Assembly: GCA_035551995.1 (NCBI GenBank)
Contig: DASZME010000089.1
Location: 1-5,685 of the forward strand
DNA from: RYN-428 sp035551995
GTDB lineage: Bacteria > Planctomycetota > Phycisphaerae > Tepidisphaerales > Tepidisphaeraceae
Direction of reading: 5' to 3'
DNA length: 5,685 bases
In this document: piece after piece, positions 4,965 through 5,685 of the stretch
How the letters are laid out: each line of letters begins with the position of its first letter
Position numbering within the stretch: the stretch's first letter is position 1
Position numbers and translations under genes: made by a program
Notes under the pieces: generated by a model
Database searches by the model: none
Told to the model about the DNA's origin: nothing
Seen by the model: only the letters and a program-made list of their open reading frames with translations

Positions 4965-5685
4965 TCATCGCGCGAGTTCCGCTTGCAACGGCGCCAGATG
5001 GTTTTGATAGTGGCGCCATCGCCCGACCGAATTTGCATAAATCGGTTTACGAACTTGCCCGACGCTGGCGGTGGCGACGAATCGGCGGTTCTCGAAAAAC
5101 GCCAGACAAGCCGCGTCCCACCGCAAGCCGAGAAACTCGATCATTCGCCGCGCCTCGCCGTCAACGTCGGACACCACGCGCTCATAGCTCACCTCAAGCG
5201 TCGGCGGCGCCAGGACCGATTTCCAGTGCGACATGAGCCGTTCGTATTGCCGATAAAAGTGGCCAAGCGAAATTTGATCGAAAGCAAACTCGTAGCCGCC
5301 GGCGAAGTCGGTCATAAAACATGACAAACACGTGTCCAGCGGATCCCGGCGGCAATGTATGATCCGCGCCCGCGGAAACAGCATCGCGATCAGGCCGAGG
5401 TAAATGAAATTGGTCGGCATTTTATCGGTGACGCGCCGCGCGCCGGGATTGAAAGCCGTCAGCGCGGTGACATAACCCGCCGCCAACCGGTTCAGGTCCG
5501 CGGGCGACAGATTCCACAACGCCTTCAACGTCGGCTGTCGTGCGGCCGACGCGACCCGCACGGCCTCCCCGCACAAATTCGCGATCCAGTTTAATTCCCC
5601 TCCGCCATGGACCGACGGATGCGACGCCAGGATCTGCTCGACAAGAGACGTCCCCGAACGCGGCATGCCGACGATAAAAACCGGC
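4965..5685 (-). CDS. PAPS-dependent sulfotransferase domain protein (5' end cut by right window edge)
   Basis: The visible 239 codons form a near-complete sulfotransferase domain (Sulfotransfer_3 type) that would move a sulfuryl group from PAPS to an acceptor I cannot identify. The reading frame continues past the first internal ATG (5664-5666) to the window edge as PVFIVGMPRSGTSLVEQ. That is the 5'-phosphosulfate-binding loop, so the true start lies outside the window and the internal Met is not the start. Counting visible residues from the edge: the P-loop PRSGTS is at 8-13, HPSVHGGGEL at 22-31, DKMP at 87-90, the 3'-phosphate motif RDPLDTCLS at 113-121, and a C-terminal GRWRHY at 221-226. 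This arrangement is typical of the C-terminal domain of TPR-repeat sulfotransferases, so N-terminal TPR repeats are likely, by inference only. It converges on the kinase gene with 13 nt between stop codons. Confidence 0.9.
   Translation of the reverse strand, partial: PVFIVGMPRSGTSLVEQILASHPSVHGGGELNWIANLCGEAVRVASAARQPTLKALWNLSPADLNRLAAGYVTALTAFNPGARRVTDKMPTNFIYLGLIAMLFPRARIIHCRRDPLDTCLSCFMTDFAGGYEFAFDQISLGHFYRQYERLMSHWKSVLAPPTLEVSYERVVSDVDGEARRMIEFLGLRWDAACLAFFENRRFVATASVGQVRKPIYANSVGRWRHYQNHLAPLQAELAR

Noticed and set aside
5664..5666. ATG as the sulfotransferase start
   Set aside because: The frame stays open to the window edge and the upstream residues PVFIVG are the normal beta-strand before the P-loop, so this Met is internal.
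1..5685. Mobile element, CRISPR array or defence island
   Set aside because: No transposase, integrase, terminal repeats, spacer-repeat pattern or defence domains are seen on either strand.

Overview
The window is GC-rich bacterial chromosome and looks like ordinary, non-mobile DNA. I see no transposase, integrase, phage gene, CRISPR array, rRNA or tRNA. The source is probably an environmental Gram-negative-type bacterium. A TPR-family-type sulfotransferase, a CHASE3 hybrid histidine kinase and a slightly enlarged MurA fit Planctomycetota (for example Phycisphaerae-like lineages). That is a judgement from protein style, not proof; other deep-branching Gram-negative phyla remain possible.

Layout from left to right. 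(1) Positions 1-305, minus strand: the N-terminal 101 codons of an exported protein. It has a signal sequence followed by an Ala/Pro/Asp tandem-repeat linker, and it runs off the left edge. I place its start at a GTG (303-305) because a perfect AGGAGG sits 6 nt upstream; an in-frame ATG at 240-242 has no such site. An 18-nt palindrome lies 3 nt upstream of that ribosome-binding site. (2) Positions 306-958: about 650 bases with no confident gene. They hold several perfect inverted repeats and one doubtful minus-strand ORF (426-863). (3) Positions 959-2272, minus strand: complete murA, first committed enzyme of peptidoglycan precursor synthesis, with all key catalytic residues. Its stop codon lies in the loop of the first of two abutting hairpins. 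(4) Positions 2273-2779: a divergent intergenic region with palindromes, plus a possible 47-codon leader ORF (2640-2783) whose TGA overlaps the ATG of the next gene. (5) Positions 2780-4951, plus strand: complete 723-residue membrane hybrid sensor kinase (TM-CHASE3-TM-PAS-HisKA-HATPase-REC). (6) Positions 4965-5685, minus strand: the C-terminal 239 codons of a PAPS-type sulfotransferase, convergent with the kinase gene and cut by the right edge.

The genes do not form one pathway. murA and the exported-protein gene share a strand but are separated by about 650 bp, and the kinase is an orphan with no output regulator beside it. The points most worth a second look are the start/stop-overlap chain leading into the kinase gene, the palindrome next to the ribosome-binding site of the exported-protein gene, and the abutting hairpins at the end of murA. 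I did not find convincing evidence of a new multi-gene system.
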